Shown: positions 32,722 to 41,661, numbered from the stretch's first letter. The stretch: DNA of 64,000 nucleotides from Pleomorphomonas oryzae DSM 16300 (GCF_000422965.1 NZ_AUHB01000013.1:115880-179879); one strand, 5' to 3'. Notes: generated by a model from the letters alone, not told the origin. Numbers and translations are program-made.

Positions 32722-33708
32722 TTACTGAGCGAGAATGGCGTCGACCTGCTTCTTGAGGTCGGTATAGCCGAGCTTCTCGTAGACGCCGGCCGTCGCGTCC
32801 TTGAACGGCTTGGTGTCGATCTCGTTGATGGTCATGCCGGCCGCTTTCATCTTGGCCTCGATGTCGGCGATGGCCGCCTCGGTGCCGTGCGAGGCGACGT
32901 CGCCGGACTTCAGCGATTCTTCCTTCAGGATGGTCTGCAGGTCGGGCGGCAGCGCGTCGAACCATGCGGCCGAGGTGACGAGGCCGGTGATCAGGTTGAA
33001 GTGGCCGGTCTTGGTCAGATACTTGGTGACTTCATAGAGGCGCGAGCCATAGGCCGCCGGGTCCTGCGCCTCGACGGCGTCGATCACCTGCGTCTGCAGC
33101 GCCGAATAGACGTCGGCCCAGGCCATCGGCGCCGGTGTCGCGCCCATCGCCTTGACGGTTTCGGTCCACACCGGCGCGCCGGGGGTGCGCATGCGAACGC
33201 CCGAGAGGTCGGCCGGTACCGTGATCGGCTTGTTGGTCAGAAGATGCCGCTCGCCCTGCCACCAGTTGAAGGACAGCACCTGCAACTGGGCGCCGTCGTG
33301 CAGCTTCTTGGCCATCTCATCGAGCAGCGGCGAGGTCACCACCTTGCGGATGCCGTCATAGCCGGAAGCGAGATAGGGGCCGGAGAGAACGCCGAAATCC
33401 TTGACGTAGACGGCGAGGCGGCCGCCATCGACCACCACCGCGTTGCCGGCGCCGGCGCGCGCCTGCTCCAGCACGTCCTCGTCCTTGCCGAGCTGCGAGC
33501 CGGGGAACAGGCGGATGGCGAGCTTGCCGCCCGAGCGGGCCTCGACGTTCTTCTGCAGATCCTCAAGGCCCTTGTAGAGCGGATCGTTGGTGGTGAGCGC
33601 CGTGTTGATATTGAGCGTATAGTCGGCCGCCGAGGCGACGCCGAGCGTTGCGGCGGCCACAGCCAAGCCGCAGACAGCCGTCAATGCGGCCCGAGACAAG
33701 AATTTCAT
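32722..33708 (-). CDS. dctP: TRAP transporter substrate-binding protein (DctP)
   Basis: A 328-residue periplasmic binding protein. The Sec signal peptide spans 1-27 (LTAVCGLAVAAATLGVASAADY). The DctP fold follows: LNINTALTTNDPLYKGLEDLQ, SGGKLAIRLFPGSQLGKDEDVLEQ, DLSGVRMRTPGAPVWTETVKAMGATPAPMAWADVYSALQTQVIDAVE and the conserved Arg in VRMRTPG that binds a substrate carboxylate. GGGAGG lies six bases before the ATG. It is first in the TRAP operon and divergent from uxaC across ~264 bases that should contain both promoters. An acid-sugar ligand fits the context. Confidence 0.92.
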   Translation of the reverse strand: MKFLSRAALTAVCGLAVAAATLGVASAADYTLNINTALTTNDPLYKGLEDLQKNVEARSGGKLAIRLFPGSQLGKDEDVLEQARAGAGNAVVVDGGRLAVYVKDFGVLSGPYLASGYDGIRKVVTSPLLDEMAKKLHDGAQLQVLSFNWWQGERHLLTNKPITVPADLSGVRMRTPGAPVWTETVKAMGATPAPMAWADVYSALQTQVIDAVEAQDPAAYGSRLYEVTKYLTKTGHFNLITGLVTSAAWFDALPPDLQTILKEESLKSGDVASHGTEAAIADIEAKMKAAGMTINEIDTKPFKDATAGVYEKLGYTDLKKQVDAILAQ

Positions 33709-33972
33709 GGGTTCCTCCCAAACGACACGGCGCGCCGTTCCTCCACCACGCGCCTCGTTGACGAGTAGTATGGTAGACGGCTAGAATGGCTTCGGCAATC
33801 AAAAACTGAAGCCGCGGCCTTCGAGGCAGCGTCTTGCGAAAGACAGGATTGCCGGGATGGTGGTGCCTGCGGCAAACCGAGGCCGACCCATTGGATAATG
33901 GGCGGCGTGGCGAAAAGCGTGTTTGTTGCCGGAAGCGGTTGCCGCGCTCCGAATCCCAAGGGGCGAGGCGGA

Positions 33973-35409
33973 ATGGGAGTTGTCGCGAGCATGTCAGGTC
34001 AGTTCACCCTCCACCCCGACCGGCTGTTTCCGGCCGATCCGACGACGCGCGCCATCGCCCGCGACCTCTACGCCGGCGTCGCCAAGCTGCCGATCATCAG
34101 CCCGCACGGACATACCGACCCCGCCTGGTTTGCCGACGATCAGCCCTTCGCCGATCCAGCCACCCTGTTCGTCATCCCCGACCACTACGTCCACCGCATG
34201 CTCTATTCGCAAGGGATTCGTCCCGAACAGGTGGGCATCCCCCGCCTCGACGGCGGCCCGGTGGAAACCGACAAGCGCAAGATCTGGCGCATCCTCGCCG
34301 AGAACTTCCACCTCTATCGCGGCACGCCCTCCTTCCTCTGGCTGACCCACGCCTTCGAGACGGTGTTCGGCATCACCGAGGTGCCCACCAAGGACAACGC
34401 CGACCGTCTCTACGACACCATCGCCGAAGCGCTGCAAAAGCCGGAGTTCCGGCCGCGCGCCCTCTACGAGCGCTTCAACATCGAGGTGATCGCCACCACC
34501 GAAAGCCCGCTCGACGATCTCCGCCATCACCGCAAGATCCGCGAGAGCGGCTGGAAAGGCCGTGTCGTCACCGCCTTCCGGCCCGACCCGGTGGTCGACC
34601 CGGCCTTCACCGGCTTTGCCGACAATCTCCAGGCGCTCGGCCGCCTCACCGGCAAGGACACGTCGACCTACCAGGGCTATCTCGCAGCGCTGGCCGACCG
34701 CCGCCGCTACTTCATGGAGGTGGGCGGCGCCACATCCACCGACCACGGCCACCCGACCGCCCGCACCGCCGATCTTCAGGCAGAGGATGCCGCCGCCCTC
34801 TACGATCGCGTCCGCACCGGCAGCGCATCGGCCGAGGACGCCGAGCTGTTCCGCGCCCAGATGCTGACCGAGATGGCCCAGATGTCGACGGTTGACGGTC
34901 TGGTCCTGCAGATCCATCCCGGTTCCCGCCGCGACCATAACCCTGAGATCTTCCGCACCTTCGGCAAGGATAAGGGCGCCGACATCCCCGGTCCCACCGG
35001 CTATGTCGAGGAGCTCCGCCCGCTGCTCGCCCGCTTCGGCAACCGGGCCGACCTCACCATTATCCTGTTCACGCTGGACGAGACGGTCTATTCGCGCGAG
35101 CTGGCACCGCTCGCCGGCCACTACCCTGCCCTGCGCCTCGGCCCGGCCTGGTGGTTCCACGACAGCCCCGAGGGCATGCGCCGCTACCGCGAGCAGATGA
35201 CCGAGACGGCCGGCTTCTACAACACCGTCGGCTTCAACGACGACACCCGCGCCTTCCTGTCTATCCCGGCCCGCCACGACGTCTCCCGTCGCGTCGACTG
35301 CGGCTTCCTCGCCCGTTTGGTTGCCGAGCACAGGCTAGGCCTCGACGACGCCCACGAAGTGGCGCATGACCTCGCCTACCGCCTTGCCAAGAAGGCTTAC
35401 CGTCTTTGA
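33973..35409 (+). CDS. uxaC: Uronate isomerase (glucuronate/galacturonate isomerase)
   Basis: Converts D-glucuronate to D-fructuronate and D-galacturonate to D-tagaturonate, the first step of hexuronate breakdown. The protein is ~478 residues, as usual. Motifs: LPIISPHGHTDPAWF near the N-terminus (HxH metal-type motif, HGH here rather than HCH), DHYVHRMLYSQGI, YERFNIEVIATTESPLDDL, VTAFRPDPVVDPAF, LQIHPGSRRDHN, and LGPAWWFHDSPEGMRRYREQMTE with FLSIPARHDVSRRVDCGFLA. The start at 33973 has GAGG four bases before; 33991 is a close alternative. It overlaps the next gene region closely and heads uxaC-uxuB-uxuA. Confidence 0.93.
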   Translation: MGVVASMSGQFTLHPDRLFPADPTTRAIARDLYAGVAKLPIISPHGHTDPAWFADDQPFADPATLFVIPDHYVHRMLYSQGIRPEQVGIPRLDGGPVETDKRKIWRILAENFHLYRGTPSFLWLTHAFETVFGITEVPTKDNADRLYDTIAEALQKPEFRPRALYERFNIEVIATTESPLDDLRHHRKIRESGWKGRVVTAFRPDPVVDPAFTGFADNLQALGRLTGKDTSTYQGYLAALADRRRYFMEVGGATSTDHGHPTARTADLQAEDAAALYDRVRTGSASAEDAELFRAQMLTEMAQMSTVDGLVLQIHPGSRRDHNPEIFRTFGKDKGADIPGPTGYVEELRPLLARFGNRADLTIILFTLDETVYSRELAPLAGHYPALRLGPAWWFHDSPEGMRRYREQMTETAGFYNTVGFNDDTRAFLSIPARHDVSRRVDCGFLARLVAEHRLGLDDAHEVAHDLAYRLAKKAYRL

Positions 35410-35423
35410 TCGGGACCCATGCA

Positions 35424-36932
35424 ATGCCTGACACCAAGCCGACGTCCGCCGCTGAGAAGCGCCTCGGCAATGCCCGCCTCGCCAAGCTGCCCGCCAGCGT
35501 CGGCCGCCCCGCCTATGACCGGACCAAGGTGACGCCCGGCATCGTCCACCTGGGGCTCGGCGCCTTTGCCCGCGCCCATCTCGGCGTCTACACCGACGAC
35601 GTGCTGGCCGCCGGAGCCAGCGATTGGGGCATCGTCGGCGTCAACTTCCGCTCGCCCGACGTCATCGACGCCCTGAAACCGCAGGACGGACTCTACACCC
35701 TGCTCTGCCGCGAGAACGGCGACGACAGGCTCCGGGTGATCGGCGCCTTCCTCGACGTGCTGAATGCCGGTACCGAGCTCGCCGCCGTGCTCAAGGTAAT
35801 GACGAAACCGGAGATCCGCATCGTCACCATCACCGTCACCGAGAAGGGCTACTGCCACGATCCCGCCACTGGCCGCCTCAACGAGGCGCACCCGATGGTG
35901 ACGGCCGATCTCGTCGACCCCATGCATCCCCGCAGTCTGCCGGGCCTGATCGTCGAGGCGCTGCGCCTGCGCCGGGCGGCCGGCGTGCCGCCCTTCACCG
36001 TCCTCTCCTGCGACAACCTGCCACAAAATGGCAGGATCACGAAGGCGGTGGTGACCCGCTTTGCGGCGCTACGCGACGCCGACCTCGGCCACTACATCGC
36101 CGACAGCGTCGCCTTCCCCTCCTCCATGGTCGACCGCATCACCCCGGCCACCAAGGAGCCGGACCGCGCCACCGTCATCGCCGGCCTCCGCCTCACCGAC
36201 GCATGGCCGGTGGTGGCCGAGCCCTTCCATCAATGGGTGATCGAGGATCGCTTCCCCTCCGGCCGTCCGGCCTGGGACAAGGTCGGCGCCATTTTGACCA
36301 ATGACGTCCACCCCTTCGAGACCATGAAGCTCCGCTGCCTCAACGGCGCCCATTCGACGCTCGCCTATCTCAGCGTTCTCGCCGGCATTGAGACGGTGGC
36401 CGACGCCATGGCCGATCCGCAGTTGCCCAAGATCATCCGCCACCTCTGGGACGACGACCTCATCCCCACCGTGCCGCCGGTGCCGGGCACCGATGTCGCC
36501 GCCTATACCCATGACCTCGCGGCGCGCTTCCGCAATCCGGGCATCCGCCACCTGACGCTGCAGATCTCCTCCGACGGTTCGCAGAAGCTCGGTCCGCGCC
36601 TCCTCGCCCCCGCCATCGAACGCATCGCGATCGGCAGGGCGCCGCGGGTGGTGCCGCTCACCGTCGCCGCCTGGATGGCCTTCCTGCGCCAGCGCGACGG
36701 CAGCGGGCGGACCTGGACGGTGGCCGACCCGATGGCGGCCCGCCTGACGGCGATCGCCGCCGAGCATGGCGACGACCCGGTGGCGCTGGCCGACGCGCTG
36801 TTCGCCGTCAGCGAGATCTTCCCGGCCGCCATCTCCGGCAATGCCCCTTTCCGCAAGGTGACGACCCAACACCTCAGGAGCCTGCTCGTTCGTGGCGTGC
36901 CCGCCACGCTCACTGCTTTCCTGTTCCACTAA
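35424..36932 (+). CDS. uxuB: Fructuronate reductase (mannitol dehydrogenase family)
   Basis: NAD-dependent reduction of D-fructuronate to D-mannonate, step two of glucuronate breakdown. 502 residues. The N-terminal Rossmann-type segment has VHLGLGAFARAHLGVYTDD. The family's catalytic K-x5-N-x2-H lies in ETMKLRCLNGAHSTLAYLS (~residue 300). TITVTEKGYCHDPATG and SCDNLPQNGRITKAVV are also typical. The ATG at 35424 is preferred to a TTG at 35406. It lies 14 bases after uxaC and 131 bases before uxuA. A tagaturonate reductase role is possible, but uxuA alongside favours fructuronate. Confidence 0.9.
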   Translation: MPDTKPTSAAEKRLGNARLAKLPASVGRPAYDRTKVTPGIVHLGLGAFARAHLGVYTDDVLAAGASDWGIVGVNFRSPDVIDALKPQDGLYTLLCRENGDDRLRVIGAFLDVLNAGTELAAVLKVMTKPEIRIVTITVTEKGYCHDPATGRLNEAHPMVTADLVDPMHPRSLPGLIVEALRLRRAAGVPPFTVLSCDNLPQNGRITKAVVTRFAALRDADLGHYIADSVAFPSSMVDRITPATKEPDRATVIAGLRLTDAWPVVAEPFHQWVIEDRFPSGRPAWDKVGAILTNDVHPFETMKLRCLNGAHSTLAYLSVLAGIETVADAMADPQLPKIIRHLWDDDLIPTVPPVPGTDVAAYTHDLAARFRNPGIRHLTLQISSDGSQKLGPRLLAPAIERIAIGRAPRVVPLTVAAWMAFLRQRDGSGRTWTVADPMAARLTAIAAEHGDDPVALADALFAVSEIFPAAISGNAPFRKVTTQHLRSLLVRGVPATLTAFLFH

Positions 36933-36936
36933 TCAA

Positions 36937-36983
36937 CGCATCGGACCGAAAAGTGGCCCCGCTTTTCGGAAAAATCCGATGCG
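36937..36983. repeat. Palindromic element between uxuB and uxuA
   Basis: Arms CGCATCGGA and TCCGATGCG enclose inner arms CGAAAAG and CTTTTCG. This compact palindrome is of a type widely scattered between genes in Hyphomicrobiales. It begins five bases after the uxuB stop and could form a stable hairpin in the operon mRNA. Confidence 0.65.
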
Positions 36984-36996
36984 CAAACAAACCTTG

Positions 36997-37033
36997 GAGC
37001 GGCAGCCCGGATAGGTCCGGGCATCTGCCGCTC
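36997..37033 (+). terminator. Stem-loop just upstream of uxuA
   Basis: Arms GAGCGGCAG and CTGCCGCTC plus inner CCCGGA/TCCGGG give a long stem with a short loop, ending 18 bases before the uxuA ribosome site. There is no T run, so RNA stabilisation or setting relative expression of uxuA is likelier than termination. Confidence 0.5.
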
Positions 37034-37063
37034 TGGGCCAACCAATCCCTGGAGGACCCCACA

Positions 37064-38254
37064 ATGCAAGAGACCTGGCGCTGGTTCGGCCCCGATGATC
37101 CCGTCAGCCTTCAGAAGGCCCGGCAGGCCGGCGCCACCGGCATCGTCACCGCCCTCCACCACATGAACCAGGGTCAGGTGTGGTCGGTGGAGGAGATCGA
37201 AAAGCGCAAGGCGGAAGTGGAGGCCGCCGGCCTTGTCTGGTCCGTCGTCGAGAGCATCGGCGTCGGCGAGGAGATCAAGACGCGCACCGGCAACTACCGA
37301 GAGAAGATCGACAATTACAAACAGTCGATCCGCAACGTCGCCCGCTCCGGCATCAAGACCATCTGCTACAACTTCATGGTCATCACCGACTGGAGCCGCA
37401 CCAACCTGATGTTCAAGCTGCCGAACGGCGGCTACGCGCTGCGTTACGACAAGGTGGATTTCGCCGCCTACGACCTGTTCGTGCTGAAGCGCAAGGGGGC
37501 CGAGGCGGACTATACCGCCGGCGAGATCGCCGCCGCCCGGACGCGCCTTGCCGCCAAGAGCCCCGACGAACTCTCCGAGCTGGAACGCAACCTGATCGAC
37601 TGGCTGCCGGCCCGCGATTTCGCCTATACCCGCGACAGCTTCCGCGACATGCTCGCGCTCTATTCGGAGATCAGCACCGACGATCTCCGCGCCAACCTGG
37701 TGGAGTTCCTCAGGGAGATCACGCCGGTGGCCGAGGAGGAAGGCGCCCGCCTCTGCATCCACGCCGACGATCCGTCCTTCCCGATCTTCGGCCTGCCGCG
37801 CGTCATGTCGACGGCCGACGACGTCCGCAAGATGTTCGAGGCGGTGCCTCAGGAGGCCTGCGGCCTGACGCTCTGCACCGGCTCCTTCGGCTCCAATACG
37901 AAGAACGACCTCGTGGCCATGGCCAAGGAATTCGGTCCGCGCATCCACTTCGTCCATCTCAGGAACGTCAAGCACGAGGCGGACGGCTCCTTCTACGAGG
38001 CCGATCATCTCGGCGGCGACACCGACCTGATCTCCGTCGCCGCGGCCATCCTCAGCGAGGAGGAGCGCCGCCGCTCCGTCGGCCGGGCGGACGCCGAAAT
38101 CCCCTTCCGCCCCGACCACGGCCACCTGCTCGGTGACGACGTCGGCCAGAAGTCCAACCCCGGCTATTCCTTCGTCGGCCGCCTCAAGGGCCTCGCGGAA
38201 CTGCGCGGCGCCATCAAGACCATCGAGGCCTTCCGGGCCGGCCGCGTCTCCTAG
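37064..38254 (+). CDS. uxuA: Mannonate dehydratase
   Basis: Dehydrates D-mannonate to 2-keto-3-deoxygluconate. 396 residues, the family's normal length. Motifs: MQETWRWFGPDDPVSL, GIVTALHHMNQGQVWSVEEI, WSVVESIGVGEEIKTR, ICYNFMVITDWSRT, LCIHADDPSFPIFGLPRVMST, LTLCTGSFGS, IHFVHLRNVKHEADGSFYEADHLGGD and IPFRPDHGHLLGDD, which supply the metal-binding His, Cys and Asp residues. GGAGG lies nine bases before the ATG at 37064. No KDG kinase or aldolase is in the window, so the later steps must be encoded elsewhere. Confidence 0.95.
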   Translation: MQETWRWFGPDDPVSLQKARQAGATGIVTALHHMNQGQVWSVEEIEKRKAEVEAAGLVWSVVESIGVGEEIKTRTGNYREKIDNYKQSIRNVARSGIKTICYNFMVITDWSRTNLMFKLPNGGYALRYDKVDFAAYDLFVLKRKGAEADYTAGEIAAARTRLAAKSPDELSELERNLIDWLPARDFAYTRDSFRDMLALYSEISTDDLRANLVEFLREITPVAEEEGARLCIHADDPSFPIFGLPRVMSTADDVRKMFEAVPQEACGLTLCTGSFGSNTKNDLVAMAKEFGPRIHFVHLRNVKHEADGSFYEADHLGGDTDLISVAAAILSEEERRRSVGRADAEIPFRPDHGHLLGDDVGQKSNPGYSFVGRLKGLAELRGAIKTIEAFRAGRVS

Positions 38255-38288
38255 GCGGGGCGCGGCGAGCCAGGAGGTGTTCGGATCG

Positions 38289-38777
38289 TCACCCGCGATA
38301 CGGCCCGCCCGGCGGCCCCCAATCCCAGCGCGGCATGGCAGCGTCGACCCCTGGTTGAGCGACGCCCGGCTGGGAATTGATCACGGCGATACGCGTGCCC
38401 CATTCAAGATAGCCGACCAGCGCGGAGCGGAATTCCGGGTCGTCGGGCATACCGATCTCATTGGCCGCCTCCAGCATCAGCGCCAGCCATCGGCTGCGCT
38501 GGGCCTCGGTGAGGTGACGCCCGAGATGGTGCCGGATCATGCCGGCATGCGATCCGCCGCCGTCGCTGTAAGGGCGGCCTCCGCCGAACACTTCGGTGAT
38601 GAACGCGGCCACATGCGCGGCGTGGTCGGGTGCCTTGTCGGCAAACAGCGGGCCGAGCAGCGGATCGCCGTCGACCTTTTCGTAGAAGCGCGCCGTCAGC
38701 GCGGCGATGGCGGCCGGGCCACCGACCCAGTCGCAAAGTGTCGGCGTTCCCGCCGCAGTCTCCGATCCAGTGCTCAT
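38289..38777 (-). CDS. Group II-like truncated haemoglobin
   Basis: A 162-residue haem protein likely to handle O2, NO or reactive oxygen. The globin core is visible: IAALTARFYEKVDGDPLLGPLF (A/B helices), HAAHVAAFITEVFGGGRPYSD (E helix to the glycine-rich turn), HAGMIRHHLGRHLTEAQRSRWLALMLEAANEIG with the proximal His in the MIRHHLG region and Trp in RWLALM. YLEWGTRIAVINSQPG closes the fold. A 30-residue C-terminal tail is Pro/Gly-rich. The ATG overlaps the stop of the upstream monooxygenase gene by four bases, so the two are co-translated. Confidence 0.88.
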   Translation of the reverse strand: MSTGSETAAGTPTLCDWVGGPAAIAALTARFYEKVDGDPLLGPLFADKAPDHAAHVAAFITEVFGGGRPYSDGGGSHAGMIRHHLGRHLTEAQRSRWLALMLEAANEIGMPDDPEFRSALVGYLEWGTRIAVINSQPGVAQPGVDAAMPRWDWGPPGGPYRG

Positions 38778-39079
38778 CGCGACCACTCCACGCCGGTGGC
38801 GGCATAATGGCGCATCTCGGCGATCTCGCCGATGAAGGGCTGGATGGCAGCCAGGAACGGCGGGAAGTTTGGCCCTTTCCGAAACTTCTGAAGGTGATCG
38901 CTGGTCGAACTCCAGCGGATGCGCAGGATGAAGCTGTTGGCCGCTTCCTCACATGCAGCAAGGTCAAAGCCGAGGCATTCGGGCGATGCCTTCAATGCGT
39001 CCGCAGCTTTTGCGTAGGCGGCAATCAGTTCCTCTCCGCGGTGCTTGTTCAGCTCATAGCGAATATACTCGATGGTCAT
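38774..39079 (-). CDS. Antibiotic biosynthesis monooxygenase (ABM) domain protein
   Basis: A 101-residue ferredoxin-like single-domain protein of the ABM superfamily (quinol monooxygenase/haem-degrading relatives). Visible features are IEYIRYELNKHRGEELIAAYAKAADAL, CLGFDLAACEEAANSFILRIRWSSTSDHLQKFRKGPNF and the final MRHYAATGVEW. Co-translation with a truncated haemoglobin and divergence from a LysR regulator suggest a role in quinone or electrophile stress with haem chemistry nearby. The substrate is unknown. Confidence 0.85.
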   Translation of the reverse strand: MTIEYIRYELNKHRGEELIAAYAKAADALKASPECLGFDLAACEEAANSFILRIRWSSTSDHLQKFRKGPNFPPFLAAIQPFIGEIAEMRHYAATGVEWSR

Positions 39080-39176
39080 TGAATATCCTCGGAATGTTCT
39101 GTCGCCGGCCGTCGCCTCGATCCGACCGAAGGGCTTGGTCGGCCAACGATAGGCTTGTCCGAGCCACCATCAAACT

Positions 39177-39199
39177 GATATCCGTTCATAATGGATATC
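39177..39199. promoter_or_regulatory. Inverted repeat overlapping the LysR start codon
   Basis: GATATCC-N9-GGATATC is a perfect 7-bp inverted repeat whose right half begins at the third base of the lysR ATG (39191). It lies in the 111-base divergent gap shared with the monooxygenase/haemoglobin operon. The position fits LysR autorepression with control of the divergent operon. Confidence 0.55.
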
Positions 39200-40114
39200 G
39201 ATCAAACTAAGATCAGGCGCCTCGATTTCTCCCTGCTGCTGATTTTCGATGAACTGCTTCGCCATCAGCGGACGACCGTTGTTGCCGACCGGCTTGGCCT
39301 TAGCCAGTCGGCCGTCAGCCATGCGCTGTCGCGGCTGCGCGAACTTTTCGACGACCCTCTCTTTTCAAGGCGGCCCGATGGCTTGACCCCGACGCGCCGC
39401 GCGCTCGAGCTTGCTCCGCGGATTCGCGACCTGATGCGCGTCACGCGGAACCTGATCAATAGCGGCGGTGTTTTCGAACCGGCGACATCCGCCAGGCAGT
39501 TCCGACTGGCGGCCAACGATCTCGTCGCCACGCTGTTCGGCCCGCCCCTCGTCAAGCGACTGGCCGACGAGGCACCGGCAACACGATTGGCAACCCGGTT
39601 CGCCGTTGGGAAGGCCGCGCTCGACGCCTTGCGCAAGGACGAGCTTGATCTGGCGATTGGGCGCTTCTACGGGACCACCGATGAATTCCTGACAGAAACC
39701 CTGGTGTGGGAGCGCTTCTCCGTGGTGGCGCGCCAGGGCCATCCGCGGATCGCCGATGCCCTCGATCTGGCTCTCTATCTCGACCTCGAACACCTGCTGG
39801 TGTCGTTCTCGGGCGGGTTTTCAGGCGCTGTCGACGAGGCACTCAGCCGTGAAGGGATCACGCGTCGTGTCCGCGCCAGCGTGCCGATGTTTCTCACCGC
39901 CTTTGCCGCCGTCGCCGCCAGTGATCTCATCGCCACGGTGCCGGCAAGATTGGCGCGACAGTTCGGCGCCGCCTTCGGCCTTCAGGTCTTCGATCCGCCC
40001 CTCACCATCGACGCCTTCCCCATCAGCCTGGCGCGCCATGTGTCCACCGAGACCGATCCCGGGCTCACGTGGCTTGTCGAAAGGGTCCGCGCGATCGCGG
40101 CGACGCTGGATTGA
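39191..40114 (+). CDS. LysR-family transcriptional regulator
   Basis: A 307-residue regulator. The N-terminal winged HTH (~10-70) reads RRLDFSLLLIFDELLRHQRTTVVADRLGLSQSAVSHALSRLRELFDDPLFSRRPDGLTPT, shown by its parts LDFSLLLIFDEL and LSQSAVSHALSRLREL. This is the NodD/PcpR-like subgroup. The effector domain (~95-305) senses an unknown ligand. It is divergent from the ABM/truncated haemoglobin operon, which is its most likely target. Confidence 0.92.
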   Translation: MDIDQTKIRRLDFSLLLIFDELLRHQRTTVVADRLGLSQSAVSHALSRLRELFDDPLFSRRPDGLTPTRRALELAPRIRDLMRVTRNLINSGGVFEPATSARQFRLAANDLVATLFGPPLVKRLADEAPATRLATRFAVGKAALDALRKDELDLAIGRFYGTTDEFLTETLVWERFSVVARQGHPRIADALDLALYLDLEHLLVSFSGGFSGAVDEALSREGITRRVRASVPMFLTAFAAVAASDLIATVPARLARQFGAAFGLQVFDPPLTIDAFPISLARHVSTETDPGLTWLVERVRAIAATLD

Positions 40115-40151
40115 TGCGGGAGTGCGATATCGGCCTAGCAGCTCCATCCTG

Positions 40152-40245
40152 CCTGAGATCCCCCGCCTTCGCGGAGGAAGACAGCCTTATACAATGAAAA
40201 TAAATATATAGATTGTCTTCCTTCGCGAAAGCGAAGGATCTCAGG
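40152..40245. repeat. 94-bp near-perfect palindrome between convergent genes
   Basis: Two 35-base arms (starting CCTGAGATCC, ending GGATCTCAGG) match at 29 of 35 positions around a 24-base AT-rich centre (TATACAATG to AAATATATA). It lies 38 bases after lysR and 42 bases before the end of the convergent DUF3224 gene. It could act as a two-way terminator, and it also has the look of a small non-autonomous mobile palindrome. Confidence 0.65.
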
Positions 40246-40286
40246 ACGAGATCGCGGGCCGGTCATATCGGGCTCCCATATGCCCC

Positions 40287-40691
40287 CTACCCAATCTCGT
40301 AATCGAACCAGATGCGGTGAGCTTCTGCGTCAACGGAAATGCCGCCGCTGCCGCGTATGCCCTTGAAGTCGCCGGTGCCGCTGCCTTCGGCGATGGCGAA
40401 GAACTCATTGGACCGGTCGCTGCCCTTGGTCGAGGCCGAGTGGAGGAAGTTGAAGGTGCCGCTTTGGCCGCCGATCCTCCCTTCGAAGCTCTCCATGGCC
40501 ACGTAGGAGCCGACGCCCGTTGCCGGATCGAAGGCGGCGGTAAAGATCGTGGTGGACCGGCCGACGATATCGCCGGCATAGGTCTTTTCCATCGTGCTCA
40601 CGCCGACGGGGAGCGCCGTCGTCACCGACGCCGGCAGGGCCAGATTGGCGCGCTTGAAATCGGCGACCTTGAACGTTCCTTTTGCCAACAT
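40287..40691 (-). CDS. DUF3224-family protein
   Basis: A 134-residue cytoplasmic protein. The family is a small beta-barrel of unknown function, sometimes called an allene oxide cyclase-like fold. Seen here: KTYAGDIVGRSTTIFTAAFDP, GSYVAMESFEGRIGGQSGTFNFLHSAS and a C-terminal GTGDFKGIRGSGGISVDAEAHRIWFDYEI. The ATG at 40691 has AGAGAG upstream; the longer upstream frame lacks a ribosome site. The gene stands alone on the minus strand, convergent with lysR and divergent from the GntR gene. Confidence 0.85.
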   Translation of the reverse strand: MLAKGTFKVADFKRANLALPASVTTALPVGVSTMEKTYAGDIVGRSTTIFTAAFDPATGVGSYVAMESFEGRIGGQSGTFNFLHSASTKGSDRSNEFFAIAEGSGTGDFKGIRGSGGISVDAEAHRIWFDYEIG

Positions 40692-40966
40692 GTCGAGCTC
40701 TCTTCGCTTAGGTGCATGTTCGCTCTGTGCTGTTCGCTTCAAAACGAATATGCAGCCGTCGGGGGGCGCTGTTCGGGGCAGACCCTGCCGGGCAAGCCAG
40801 CAGGACAAGGCAACGCATCATCCATGTTCTGACGATGCGCACAACCCGTTTCGACCATGGGAGAAAGCTGCCCCGCCGGCCGCGCCCGCCTCAAGGCCCC
40901 ACGGACGTCCATCTGGACAGCCGGCGCCGGGATATGCCATGGTAGTATCTCACAGGAGAAACCAAC

Positions 40967-41659
40967 GTGTTGCCAACTGCCGCCGCCGGATATGAGCTCG
41001 ATCCCAAGCAGCCGATCGGTGCCCAGGTCTATGGCCTCCTGAAGCGGATGATCATCGGCCTGACGTTCAAGCCCAACGAGGCCTTGAGCGAGAAGGAACT
41101 GGCGCTGCGGCTCGGCGTCAGCCGCACGCCGGTGCGCGAGGCGCTGATCCGCCTTGCCGACGAAACGCTGGTCGACGTCTTCCCGCAGCGCGGCACCGTC
41201 GTCTCTCCCATCCGCGTCGCCGAGGTGATGGAAGCGCAGTTCCTGCGCGAAGCGCTGGAGGCGGCCGTCGTCCGCCGCGCCGCCGAGCAGCCCTCGCCCA
41301 CCCTGATCCGCGACCTCTCCCGCCTGATCGACGACCAGCGCCACGCCGCGACCGCCGGCTCGCCGGAAGACTACATGCCGCTCGACGAGGCCTTCCACCG
41401 CACCATCAGCGAAGGCACCGGCATGCCGCGCTCCTGGCGCCTCATTCAGAGCGTCAAGGGCCAGATGGACCGCGTCCGCTTCCTGAGCCTGCCCAACAAG
41501 GCGCACATGCTGCTGCTCACCGACCAGCACGCCGAAATCTTCAAGGCCATCGAAACCCAGGACCCCGACCGCGCCGAAGCCGCCATGCGCCACCACCTCA
41601 AGCAAGTCCTGAAAACCATCCAGGAACTCGCCGCGGAAATGCCAGCGATCTTTGCGTGA
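40967..41659 (+). CDS. GntR-family regulator with FCD domain
   Basis: A 230-residue regulator. The N-terminal winged HTH (~15-80) contains LSEKELALRLGVSRTPVREALIRLADETLVDVFPQRGTVVSPI in segments such as LGVSRTPVREALIRL. The C-terminal helical FCD domain (~95-225) has FLREALEAAVVRRA, LDEAFHRTISEGTG and DQHAEIFKAIETQDPDRAEAAMRHHLKQVL, with the metal-binding D-x3-H/H/H set. The start is GTG at 40967 with AGGAGA nine bases upstream. Members of this family (UxuR/ExuR) often control hexuronate genes, so the uxa/uxu and TRAP genes a few kb away are candidate targets. That link is inferred. Confidence 0.9.
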   Translation: MLPTAAAGYELDPKQPIGAQVYGLLKRMIIGLTFKPNEALSEKELALRLGVSRTPVREALIRLADETLVDVFPQRGTVVSPIRVAEVMEAQFLREALEAAVVRRAAEQPSPTLIRDLSRLIDDQRHAATAGSPEDYMPLDEAFHRTISEGTGMPRSWRLIQSVKGQMDRVRFLSLPNKAHMLLLTDQHAEIFKAIETQDPDRAEAAMRHHLKQVLKTIQELAAEMPAIFA

Positions 41660-41661
41660 GG

